A DNA stretch of 64,000 nt from assembly GCF_000340215.1 (NCBI RefSeq), contig NW_006921539.1:3311624-3375623 (forward strand), given 5' to 3'. The notes under the pieces are model-generated. The model worked only from the letters and a program-made list of their open reading frames with translations. It did no database searches and was not told where the DNA came from. Shown here one piece after another: positions 1 to 8,977 of the stretch. Numbering within the stretch: position 1 is the first letter of the stretch; every line of letters begins with the position of its first letter. The position numbers were made by a program, and so were the translations under genes. This DNA is from Pseudocercospora fijiensis CIRAD86 (taxonomy: Eukaryota > Ascomycota > Dothideomycetes > Mycosphaerellales > Mycosphaerellaceae).

Positions 1-560
1 CACTGTAGAGCTTGAAACTAAATCTATGAGTGAACTCTATCTAACATTTTAGAAATCTAAATTCTTTTAAAAAAACTTTTAAATTAATATCTTTATAACT
101 GTTACGAATAACTAAGAATTAGACATCGAGTAGCTATAGACTATATATAGAATAGATATATCTAAAACTATAGAAATTACTTTGCTAGGCTATAGGCTAT
201 ACTATAGAAAGATTAAAACACTATACTAGCCTAAATAGATCTAGGAATTAAAGTTTTTCTTAGCAATAAAGCAAATAAACTAACCGAACTATAACTAGAA
301 CGATATTACACTACCTAAGCTATATAAACTATAAAAATATTTAGAAATTAATAAAACTATCTTAATTACCCTAGTTAATAGACTAAAAATAACTTTTTTC
401 CTATTTACTAAAATAAAATATACTTTCGTTCTATACTACTAGGTAATAAATTGGATTTTTGAAAGTTTTTCTACTAGTATTTTTTTATACAATTCATTGC
501 TTTATAATATATATAAAACCATGTTGCCCAAACTTTAGTTTCAAATCTAAATCATATCTA
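1..560. repeat. AT-rich, RIP-like degenerate sequence
   Basis: The first ~560 bases are strongly A+T rich, crowded with TA dinucleotides (repeated ctata, tatag and taaa words), and full of stop codons in all frames. Composition changes abruptly near 540-600 to the ordinary balanced composition of the rest of the window. In Pezizomycotina this is the usual look of a transposon copy mutated by repeat-induced point mutation (CpA to TpA). No open reading frame or terminal repeat can be recognised, so the original element cannot be named; only its right edge is inside the window. Confidence 0.7.
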
Positions 561-652
561 AAGCCATCCACACAGTACCTGTCCGGGTAGTAGCTCCGGA
601 ATAGTGTAGCGCTGCCTTGGCAATCTGTGCTCTGAGACTGGAGCGCATCACT

Positions 653-847
653 TCACACATTAGGCGGGAAAGACCGCGTCACCAGATCTCGGTCATCATT
701 GGCATTGGTATTGCCGTCTTGATCGCGCGCGAGACAGACGGCAGTTCCCGTTTTATTCTCAATTGCAACACCACTTGTGTCGCCTGAGGCTATCGTGGCG
801 AACGCAACTGCACCGAATTTTTTGAACCAATTTTTCCGCACAGCCAC
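653..847 (-). CDS. Possible small unknown protein (64 aa)
   Basis: A 64-codon frame opens at 847 and closes at 653, divergent from the Dus2 gene and only 24 bases from its first ATG. Codons are mixed with many C- or G-ending third positions, unlike the RIP-like DNA next to it. The product is hydrophilic apart from a short GAVAFATIASG stretch near residue 12-22; no family is recognised. It may be a real small gene, a remnant of a longer one eroded by the adjoining repeat, or chance. It overlaps the expected Dus2 promoter, which argues against it. Confidence 0.2.
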   Translation of the reverse strand: MAVRKNWFKKFGAVAFATIASGDTSGVAIENKTGTAVCLARDQDGNTNANDDRDLVTRSFPPNV

Positions 848-870
848 TCCATGGATAATATTGATGCTAG

Positions 871-2217
871 ATGCTGCGTATCATGACATCCGCGGCGAAG
901 AGGCTTCCTATCCCCAGAAATGGGGTCGACTATAGAGGCAAGATCGTCTTGGCCCCAATGGTCCGCAGCGGCGAGTGTCCATCGCGATTGCTGGCGCTGA
1001 AGTATGGCGCGGACCTGGTCTGGGGCCCGGAAACCATTGACAAAGCTCTTATCGGCACGACAAGACACGAGAACCCAAACACAAGTACAGTCGAATTCAC
1101 AAGAGTGTCATCAAATGGCGCCAAGAATCCGACACTTAGTCCTGAGCAGCGGGAGAGCGTCATATATAGACTGCATCCAGGACGTGAAGGAAAACAATTG
1201 ATCTACCAGATCGGCACCGCGAATCCAGAGACTGCTGTCGAAGCAGCGAAACTTATAGCCAAAGATGTGGCTGGGATAGACGTCAACGCTGGCTGTCCAA
1301 AGCCCTTCAGCACTAGCGGTGGCATGGGAGCTGCACTTTTGAAGACACCTGAAAAATTGTGCTCAATTCTTCGTGCGCTGGTAAAAGAGGTTGGCGAGCC
1401 AAATGAGATCGGTATCAGCGTCAAGATCCGAATATTGGACGAACCAGAAGACACAAGAGCACTCGTGGCGAAGCTTTGCCAGACTGGAATTATCGGGCTT
1501 ACTGTGCATTGCCGGACAACACCAATGAGACCACGCGAAAGGGCCATTCGAGATCAGTTGAAAATGGTCGCCGAGACTTGCCACCAGGCGGGAGTCGCTT
1601 GCTTAATGAATGGTGATGTGACCAGTCGCGACGAGGCGCTAAAGCTGATAGAAGAGTATGGCGTAGACGGCGCAATGATTGCGACTGCTGCGGAGACCAA
1701 TCCTTCGGTATTCCGTGCAGAAGCAGACGGTGGCAAAGCTGATTGGGAAGAAGTTGTGAAGGAATACGTTAAAACATCACTCGAAGTTGAGAATCGATGG
1801 GGCAACACCAAGTATCTTCTCGGGCAGATGATTCCCGGCAAGCAAAAAGTTTACAAGCAAATGATGACCACCAAGAGCTTCAGCGATATTGTGAAGGTGC
1901 TTGGCTACTCGGATCTTGAAGACTTGGCCAAGGATGTTGACAAGCGTTTGGAGATTGGCGCGTATGAGAAGCCGAAGTTGACAAAAGCGGAGCGCAAGGC
2001 TCTCAACAAAGCCGCGGCAAAGGCGAAAGAAGCAGAAAAAGAAAACACGAACTTAGACGAGCAGGGCAATGAGAGCGAGGAGAGGAGGAAACTTGCCATC
2101 ACTGCTGCAGGCATCAAACGCTCAGCGGAGCAAGCGCAACTTGACATGCCGCCAGATATTGCTCGCGAGCGAGGACCTGGCTCGGTCTCGGAGAATGCAT
2201 CAACATTGGCCATCTAA
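871..2217 (+). CDS. SMM1: tRNA-dihydrouridine synthase, Dus2 (Smm1) type
   Basis: Single exon, 448 aa. A flavoenzyme that reduces a uridine of the tRNA D-loop (U20 in Dus2 family members) using NADPH. The TIM-barrel start is visible as LAPMVRSGECPSRLLALKYGADL (residues ~26-48), the catalytic-cysteine region as DVNAGCPKPFSTSGGMGAALL, followed by SVKIRILDEPEDT and the FMN-site strands GLTVHCRTTPMRPRER and CLMNGDVTSRDEA. The GMGAALL and LTVHCRT wording is Dus2-like rather than Dus1, Dus3 or Dus4. The C-terminal ~80 residues are lysine- and glutamate-rich and probably disordered. An in-frame ATG at 883 (fifth codon) is an alternative start. Confidence 0.93.
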   Translation: MLRIMTSAAKRLPIPRNGVDYRGKIVLAPMVRSGECPSRLLALKYGADLVWGPETIDKALIGTTRHENPNTSTVEFTRVSSNGAKNPTLSPEQRESVIYRLHPGREGKQLIYQIGTANPETAVEAAKLIAKDVAGIDVNAGCPKPFSTSGGMGAALLKTPEKLCSILRALVKEVGEPNEIGISVKIRILDEPEDTRALVAKLCQTGIIGLTVHCRTTPMRPRERAIRDQLKMVAETCHQAGVACLMNGDVTSRDEALKLIEEYGVDGAMIATAAETNPSVFRAEADGGKADWEEVVKEYVKTSLEVENRWGNTKYLLGQMIPGKQKVYKQMMTTKSFSDIVKVLGYSDLEDLAKDVDKRLEIGAYEKPKLTKAERKALNKAAAKAKEAEKENTNLDEQGNESEERRKLAITAAGIKRSAEQAQLDMPPDIARERGPGSVSENASTLAI

Positions 2218-2919
2218 GTGGACGACGAGGTCAATGATGACTTGTAAGATCAAGAGCAAGGCGTTTGGTACCCTACAAAAAAGCGAGCAATTGAGACTTG
2301 AATGGACATGCGTTCAAGACCAAGAGCTGGGAATTGGACACAACGAAAGGAGATCCCTGTATTCTGCACCGGAACAGATAAATACTCATGACACTTCAGT
2401 AATACTACTACCAATCCCTATCCTTCGTATGTACATCAATACCACTTTTTGATCCGGTAGATCGATCCGATGTCTCATTTCATCGAAACCGAATTACGAT
2501 CCTTCAGTGATCGGGTAGATAGATGCTCGCGTGAGTTTGAAGTTGAACATGTAGAATCGCTTTCTTCTTGCGAGAACCGGGTTAGTTGATGTGCAGAGAA
2601 AAGAGGTAAGGACTTGTTGTACTTACTTAATCATCCTATTAATCTCTGGATTCCATACTCTTTCGGGCGGTGTGTGTCAGGTGTGGTGACTTTGAGCTCT
2701 CGGAGGTGGTGGTGGGCTGAGGGCAGTAGAATCAGGAGGGGTGGGATGACGCTTGTGAGGATCATCATTGCGAGATCATCAAGTTGACAGTTTAGGATAA
2801 GGTCCAAATCACAGGTACACGTGCCTATCGAATCTGGTTACCAGAGTCCTTTGATGCCCAGCGATAACACACCCTCCGACCGGCCACCCAAAATATGGCC
2901 TCCTTTTTCCTCCATGACT
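2218..2919. other. Intergenic, no gene seen
   Basis: Converging 3' flanks of Dus2 and the ML-domain gene. Frames here are short and lack coding character. The stretch from about 2820 to 2960 is C-rich on the + strand and belongs to the skew pattern described in the findings. Confidence 0.6.
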
Positions 2920-3449
2920 CTAATCATTCTTAATGGTCAACTTCCCCTTGATACACCCCAAAACCTCCCCGTTGGGACTCTTCAACTCAAGTTTTCCCGA
3001 ATAGTGGTGTCCTGGAAGCTTCTTCGGCAACTTGATCATCTTCTCGTGTTTGAAGGGAACATCCAAAGGACAATCGAACGCTTTACAAGGATCAAAAGCA
3101 CCGCGAGGACCTTGTGACCCGTGCCATTTCACGCTGTAGTGGACTTGGGAACCGGGAGGGAAGTATTGATCGTTGGAGGTTGTCATTTCGTAGATGATTT
3201 TGAGGTCATCGCCTCTGGGAAATGTAGGTTAGTATGTGGTCTGGGAGATTCGGGGGAAGATGTGGCTTACTCTCTTGGGTGCTCGGGTTCGAGGGAGAGG
3301 TTGGTGATTTGGATGGGTCCATTGGCGGATTGTGAGTCGCAGTACTCGAAGTTGGTGTTGCCAGGAATTGGAAAGTCTTTTTGTGGTGCGGCCAGGACAA
3401 CTCCGGTGCAGAGGGCCAAGGTAGCTACTGTACAGGTGATGGACTTCAT
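2920..3449 (-). CDS. Secreted ML-domain (MD-2-related lipid-recognition/Npc2-like) protein
   Basis: Two exons, 3449-3271 and 3214-2920, joined across a 56-nt GT..AG intron; the join closes the frame exactly (157 aa). Residues 1-20 form a clear signal peptide (hydrophobic ATLALCTGVVLAA). The mature part begins with FPIPGNTNFEYCDS, has the paired cysteines of FDPCKAFDC and ends VLGCIKGKLTI; cysteine spacing and the beta-rich pattern fit the ML domain of fungal phosphatidylglycerol/phosphatidylinositol transfer proteins and Npc2. Family members bind single lipid or sterol molecules in vacuolar or extracellular space. The length matches the family (~150-180 aa). Ligand and location are inferred from the family only. 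Confidence 0.82.
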
Positions 3450-3928
3450 CTTGATAGTTGCTTCGCTTGAGGCTGGTTAATGCGAGTGAGAGGAAGATAC
3501 TGATGTCGGAGAGATGAAAAGGAGAGATGTAGACAATGAACTGAATTTATAGCTGTGCGTATAAGGCCGTCCCACATCATCTTGTGCCAGTTCCATCCGT
3601 TGCAGCAATAGGTTCCGAATCGAGGCATCGATGTTATGTCCAATTGGTCTCGCGCGACGAGTTTTAGCAGGTGTTGGTGTGGAGGCAAAAGCCTTCTGGC
3701 CCACTGAGGTTACTGTGATGGCGTTCGACCCAGAGTTTGCTCTGGGACAGCGACTTGATCTTCTCACTCAGGCCTGAATATCCTTCTAGTACCCACTGGC
3801 ACAGAAGCCTGTGACATTTGAAGACCATTTGTAGTCAGCCCCAGGCCTTTAGTTCCACGGTACGGGGGACTGCGAGCCGCGCTTGTAATTCTCATCATCT
3901 CATGATTTCGTAACACGTAGCCTTATTC
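3450..3928. other. Intergenic, promoter side of the ML-domain gene
   Basis: Lies between the start of the ML-domain gene and the stop of the fasciclin gene, both on the minus strand. Only short frames without coding character; no RNA gene or repeat seen. Confidence 0.5.
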
Positions 3929-4597
3929 TCAAGGAGCATAGTTCAGCACACCTTTCAAAATCCAAACTTCTCCATTCTTGACTCTGCTGACCACTCGCTC
4001 CACCTCCACATCGCCAGGTTGGACATATGCCTTGCCATCTTCCACTTCCCACCAGATCTTCGCGCCGCCAACGGTCGCTACTTTGTCGCCTTCCTTCCAA
4101 GGCGATTGCGGCACAACATGCGCCTCAGTAAATCTCCTCAGATTTCTATGCGCTCTGTCTTCTCCGTCCGCTCCTTCGTAGGCATTTGCGCCCAGTGCAG
4201 CATATTCTCTCGGGTCTTCCCAGGGTTTTCTAGGCAGGGACGTAATAGCGGAGTTTATAGGTGCAAGGACTGTGGTGTTCTCGGATGAGTTGTCGAGGCG
4301 ATCGGAAACGGTGGAGATGTCTCGTGTGAAGCCTGCGAAGATGTTGATGCGGCGCTCATTGCCGATTACGTCGGACAGAATCACGTCGCCCGTAGGAGGC
4401 GGTGGGGGCGCATTACCGTCTGAAGAGGGCGGAAGCTGAATAGCGGGAGATGAGTCCATGATGGGTTTCTGCTGGTATCTAAATTGTACGCCTGAGCGCG
4501 CGGCGTGGTCGGGACTGAAGGGTTTGCGTGGCATGAGCTGAGCCTGTGCGACGAGGCTACAGGCAAGGAGTGAGGATGCTACTACGACTGTACGCAT
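3929..4597 (-). CDS. Secreted fasciclin (FAS1) domain protein
   Basis: Single exon, 222 aa. Residues 1-19 are a signal peptide ending AQA. A proline-rich linker (SSDGNAPPPPPTGD) leads into one FAS1 domain of ~130 residues: the opening DVIGNERRINIFAGFTRDIS, the H1-like box TTVLAPINSAITSLPR, and the closing VEVERVVSRVKNGEVWILKGVL. FAS1 domains mediate adhesion at cell surfaces. No GPI-anchor tail is visible: the protein ends LNYAP without a hydrophobic C-terminus, so secretion into wall or medium is more likely than anchoring. It is transcribed divergently from FAN1; only 214 bases separate its ATG from the preferred FAN1 start. Confidence 0.85.
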   Translation of the reverse strand: MRTVVVASSLLACSLVAQAQLMPRKPFSPDHAARSGVQFRYQQKPIMDSSPAIQLPPSSDGNAPPPPPTGDVILSDVIGNERRINIFAGFTRDISTVSDRLDNSSENTTVLAPINSAITSLPRKPWEDPREYAALGANAYEGADGEDRAHRNLRRFTEAHVVPQSPWKEGDKVATVGGAKIWWEVEDGKAYVQPGDVEVERVVSRVKNGEVWILKGVLNYAP

Positions 4598-4811
4598 GTC
4601 GTCTCATTACATAGAAGTTCAGAGTATTGTTGTTGTTACTGTACTGTGGTGGCGCTGGTTCTTGCTCCTGCGACGGCTGATGTCGGGTTGGCACAAGTGG
4701 ACGTCATTGCAGGTGACTTCGCGTCAAGTGCTTTCGCGTCGCCATCGCGTTTCCGGGGTCTGTCCAGCGACATCATCGCCGCAACACTTGTGGGCCAATA
4801 ATGTCTATAGT

Positions 4812-7472
4812 ATGACAATGCTGCGGGACAGCAATACCTCTCAACATAATGCCATGCTAGGAAAGAAGATACCGCATCCCAAGTCCACCAACTTCGATGA
4901 CGATGATGGCGGCGACGACTTCGCGACACCTCCAGCGAAGCGCGTAAAGCGCGACATCACAGACTTTGTCAAGAAAGAAAGTCCGAGCAGCACAGCGAAG
5001 ACTCGGAGGGACATAATACCCGACTCAGAAGACGACAGCGACCATGAAGATCTCGTGGAACAACCGCACACTCGCCAGACCGATCTTGAGACGGCTTTGC
5101 CTGCAATCGAAACGGACAAGGAGGCCATAGAGGCGTATGAAGCGTCAAGAGCTGCGGAACAAGCAGGACTCGGACTACAAGAACGTCTCGATGGACGCAA
5201 ATGGATCCGAGGCAAGACCTCCATCTACGTAGATGCCTTCAATCTGGCACTGGAGACCGTGCTCGAGCAAGAGAGTCATCTCTTCAACGACGCCGAGCAT
5301 TCCGTGTTTAAGCAATGGCGGGAGCTGAGCTACGAGGGCCAGTATTTGTACGTCAGACTGTTCTTGCGCAAGACTTCGAGTTGGCACAGGATCAATCGTC
5401 TTGGCTACCACAGTGACATTGCACATCTTCAGGCAGCTGTGGACGAATTACAACTTGCACGACATCTCCCAAGTCACTCGTCGCAGAGTCAGCCCAATCC
5501 TGGTGAACTACACCCGCCACAGGGTATTACTCTTGGCGAGGGCTTCACATTTGCAGACAGGTCACAGGACTCTATATCTACGTTAGAGGAGGCTTCGTCG
5601 CTGCTGCTGTTAGACGAGCTGAAAGCTCTTGCAAAAGACGCGAAGGTGCGAGGCAAGAACAAGACAGAGCTTTTGGAAAATCTCAGAAGGACAAGCGGTC
5701 AACAGTCCGCACTTTCCCGCTTCGGCAGTTTAAGACGATCCGATACAAACGACACTACAGCATCGGTCGGATCGAAGCATGAGGATGAGTCCAGCAGAGA
5801 GGCCACTCCTGGCAAGCTTGAGAATCGCGATGCGCACTTTCTCGAAAAGATCATGGCAGAGACTGGTCCATGCATTCGCCTATCACTGGCCACCCTAAAG
5901 CTCTTCGAACGTGTACACCTGGTGTTCTATCGTTCTACTGAATGGACTGAGAAGTCACTGACCACCATCATACTGGCTCGGATCGCAAGGCGGAACTTTC
6001 CAGAGTACATTGTGTCTCGCTCCGCCAGCATATTTCCCTCTCGATCGATACTCCTGGAGTTCGAAGCATCTGTAAGGACGCAATTTCGAGTGGATAACAT
6101 CCTTGAGTTCAATGGAACACCTACCAAAGAAGGCCTCGAAGTCGTTCTTGAAATATTCAAGGAGATCCATTCCCGTTGGCGAATTTTGCTGGCAGAAGAG
6201 CAGCGAAAGGAAGACAGCATATACAGCACCGGAGAAGGAGCATACCTGCGACGACTTTCACCGGCATGGGTGTATACTCGCATAGTCCACAAGGCTGCGT
6301 ATGTTCTTGGAACAGGTAAGTTCAAGGATCACAAGCGAGAGCATGAGATCCTCTGCGAGCTGCTGAACCAGCGGCTGTTCCACACGTCCAGGCGCGGTGA
6401 CTGGTATCAGCGAAAGGCATTGCTCGAGGAGCACTACATGCACCTGCATCTGCCTTCTCCAGCAGAATGCAAGGATATCGAGGCCAAGAAGAAGCACTGG
6501 AAACGTGTTGCTCTCAGCACTTGCGAAGAAGGCTTGCAAGATCAATTGACGCATTTGGTCTTTCATCGCGACCTGCAGAAGCGGACTACGAAGTTGGAGA
6601 AGCAGTTGAAAGTACCCAAACGCCAACAACACAACTTCGAACATGTCCGCTTGACCAAAGCTCAAGAGCGAACCTTTGAAGGCATACGTATTGAGCGCGA
6701 TCGGTCTGCCAATGGAAGTCGTCGCAACAGCGAGCAGATGTCGAAGCCTAATACAGGCAACCGTGGCGCAAAGACAATCTGGCTCGATCCAGCTCTGGAC
6801 ATCAAGAACGAAGCAGATGCCGACAACAAGGACAACAAACTTGTTGAGGGTGAATGCAGTGTGGAGGAGATGTGCCTCTCATCATATCGGGCTTTGGGCT
6901 GGAAAGGCTACCACTGCGAAGGCAGGCTCCTGCGCACTCTGGTCGGCTACCTTTTCTACGATGTACTGTTTGTCTACATTCCGAATGTCTTCCAGACGGC
7001 ATACCAGACGTGTCCACTGGACCTGCACTCTGACGCATTTTACCCTAGCCGGATCAGCGAAGTCAATGCGCGCTTAAACGAGATCAGTAACGGCCAAGCT
7101 GCCACTCTCATTGAGCGCATATGGGATGAGCATCATGAACGCGAGACCTGCGTTGTAGGACTTGACTGGACGTACGCTATCGAGGACTTGGTTGAAATCG
7201 CTGCATGCTTTCCACCTGCTGCGCTTTCGACTGTGATGAAGGTCATGGTCCAAGAATACGCGCAACGTGGAGGTGGTGTCCCGGATTTGTTTCTATGGCG
7301 CCCGGACAGAGAAGATGGAAAGGAAGGAGGCGAAGTCATGTTCTCAGAGGTGAAGAGCGAGAACGACCGTCTCAGCGATACACAACGAATGTGGATCGAT
7401 GTGCTGTCGGGTGCAGGCGTGCGAGTGGAGTTATGCCATGCAAAGGCTAAGGAGGTGAGAGAAAGATTTTGA
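4812..7472 (+). CDS. FAN1: Fanconi-associated nuclease 1 (FAN1) homologue
   Basis: Single exon; 886 aa from ATG 4812. The frame is open back to 4596, but that overlaps the divergent fasciclin gene, so 4812 or 4854 is preferred. FAN1 is a structure-specific 5' flap endo/exonuclease that unhooks interstrand crosslinks. Visible: an acidic, serine-rich N-terminus with basic KRVKRD; a SAP-like helix pair (LLDELKALAKDAKVRGKNKT); a long helical TPR-like middle; and a C-terminal VRR-NUC domain with ALGWKGYHCEG, GVPDLFLWRP and MFSEVKSEND, which carry the PD..(E/D)xK catalytic residues. The UBZ zinc finger of animal FAN1 is not seen, as expected in fungi. Confidence 0.92.
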   Translation: MTMLRDSNTSQHNAMLGKKIPHPKSTNFDDDDGGDDFATPPAKRVKRDITDFVKKESPSSTAKTRRDIIPDSEDDSDHEDLVEQPHTRQTDLETALPAIETDKEAIEAYEASRAAEQAGLGLQERLDGRKWIRGKTSIYVDAFNLALETVLEQESHLFNDAEHSVFKQWRELSYEGQYLYVRLFLRKTSSWHRINRLGYHSDIAHLQAAVDELQLARHLPSHSSQSQPNPGELHPPQGITLGEGFTFADRSQDSISTLEEASSLLLLDELKALAKDAKVRGKNKTELLENLRRTSGQQSALSRFGSLRRSDTNDTTASVGSKHEDESSREATPGKLENRDAHFLEKIMAETGPCIRLSLATLKLFERVHLVFYRSTEWTEKSLTTIILARIARRNFPEYIVSRSASIFPSRSILLEFEASVRTQFRVDNILEFNGTPTKEGLEVVLEIFKEIHSRWRILLAEEQRKEDSIYSTGEGAYLRRLSPAWVYTRIVHKAAYVLGTGKFKDHKREHEILCELLNQRLFHTSRRGDWYQRKALLEEHYMHLHLPSPAECKDIEAKKKHWKRVALSTCEEGLQDQLTHLVFHRDLQKRTTKLEKQLKVPKRQQHNFEHVRLTKAQERTFEGIRIERDRSANGSRRNSEQMSKPNTGNRGAKTIWLDPALDIKNEADADNKDNKLVEGECSVEEMCLSSYRALGWKGYHCEGRLLRTLVGYLFYDVLFVYIPNVFQTAYQTCPLDLHSDAFYPSRISEVNARLNEISNGQAATLIERIWDEHHERETCVVGLDWTYAIEDLVEIAACFPPAALSTVMKVMVQEYAQRGGGVPDLFLWRPDREDGKEGGEVMFSEVKSENDRLSDTQRMWIDVLSGAGVRVELCHAKAKEVRERF

Positions 7473-7786
7473 ATATGAAGGCCAGTTGAGACTCCTCGTA
7501 GCATGCATGCCCAAATCCGCCCTCCAAACATGAAATTATACAAATCGACAAAGTCTGACAGTTCACACGCCTCGGACCTGCTCTGGCATCTACCGAAGAC
7601 TCCTTTGCTCATCCTGCTTACCTAAGGTTCCACTCCAAAGCTTCAAAGCTACCAAGTCAATCCCCGCAGCCTGATACGTTCACCCAGCGATTCAACCAAT
7701 ATATACGCTCCGAGTATTGCAAATCCCAACCAAGTCAGCCAATATAGACATCCCAAGTATTGCATATTCCAATCAACCAAAAGCAA
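7473..7786. other. Intergenic between FAN1 and the tRNA-like gene
   Basis: About 310 bases. It has a loosely repeated motif (a run resembling 'caaccaatatatac..gagtattgcaaatccca' at 7695-7735 recurs imperfectly at 7737-7775), but no gene. Confidence 0.4.
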
Positions 7787-7912
7787 GGAGATCTGGTCTA
7801 GTGGTAGGGCACAGGCACCTCAATTCGTTAGAGGTGGGCAATTCATTAGCCCATGTTTCATTCCTTGATTAATAGGCATGTCCTGGATGTCAGTTCGATT
7901 CTGACGGTCTCC
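7787..7912 (+). tRNA. Intron-containing tRNA or tRNA-like gene, isotype unresolved
   Basis: The 5' GGAGATC pairs with the 3' GGTCTCC (seven pairs, one G-T). The A box TGGTCTAGTGG (7794-7804) fits the Pol III consensus exactly and a B box GTTCGATTC lies at 7893-7901, inside a T-arm with a perfect five-pair stem (GTCAG/CTGAC). The total of 126 nt implies an intron of ~50 nt after the anticodon. The anticodon arm is weak: CAGG/CCTG can pair, which would put CTC (Glu) in the loop, and a downstream GAGGTG can pair with CACCTC as pre-tRNA introns often do. Base 33 would be C, not the invariant T, so isotype and function are uncertain. No CCA is encoded, as expected. Confidence 0.5.
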
Positions 7913-8977
7913 AATATCTTTATCCCCCTTTTGGACTTTTCGCGCGATTTTCTTTTTCTCGATCTCTTGTCACAGCTTACAGCTTTCTTGCCTCAACTGA
8001 GGATATGGCTTGACGGCTGACAACAAATGACTCCCGATTTCTTCCATTTTGAAACATGTCTTGCATTTCTTTTCATCTCTCTACCTCAGCGGTCTGACGT
8101 GGGCTTTCAGTCACTTACAGATATCCTGCTACAGAATTTCTGCACGAACTTCCGAAACATGGCTCGCGACAGCGTTCGATGTCGCAGAGGTAAAACGCTA
8201 AGATACAGTCCTCTGGAGGAGGGATTGGGCCAAAAGGCGGCTTCACGGCGTCGCTGCATGATGCTGAGATGCTCTGAGGGAAGCAAATGTACATCGGCTT
8301 TGAACAGGCGACGAATGAGAAATCAAGACCACGATCAGTGCTTGCTTACACTTTCCCTCGCCATCCAGATACATGGGAAATGATACCGCACTTCAACGCC
8401 ACTGTGCCTTGACATGACTATCTGTTCAAGCCATTTCAGGCCCTGCGCAAACTCAAAGGCCAATCTTGACGCTGTTGAACAGTCTCGAGCATGCTTGAGA
8501 CGTAAAATTTGTGTCAAGAAGATAGACATATCGTCCTCGGCATGATAATTTTCTTGACCCAACCAAGATATTCGTCGTGATTCATTTTTCTTGTCTCCGT
8601 CGCTTCCGATCTGGATGCGGCTTTTTATGAGATCATCGGGAAGACTATCGTCGAAGTCGAAAGCTGATCTTGCTTACGTTGAGAGCACATCTCTTCCTTG
8701 CGCCTATACGGAGGAGCCGGCGATGAAGAGTAAATCGTAATGACGCGGCAAGATTTTGCAACCGAAGAAGTTGGTATTCAACGCTTTAATGCTACCTATA
8801 TAAAGCAATCAATCTCGCCCGTGTTGACATGGACGTCTCGGTAGCAACTTGCCGGATTAAGTATTCGCGATTCGCATCAGGATGCTGGCCCTTCCACAAC
8901 AGGCAAAGCCAGTCAATCATTCGAGGAGATACGAGACCCAGACAGGCCCACAGCCAGAACTTTCCATTCTCAAACTT
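7913..8977. other. Intergenic, no gene seen
   Basis: Just over 1 kb between the tRNA-like gene and the 3' end of PRP16. Several short frames exist on both strands, but none shows steady codon preference, a domain or clear splice sites. A TATA-like 'ctatataaag' is at ~8797 without an obvious gene behind it. Confidence 0.5.
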
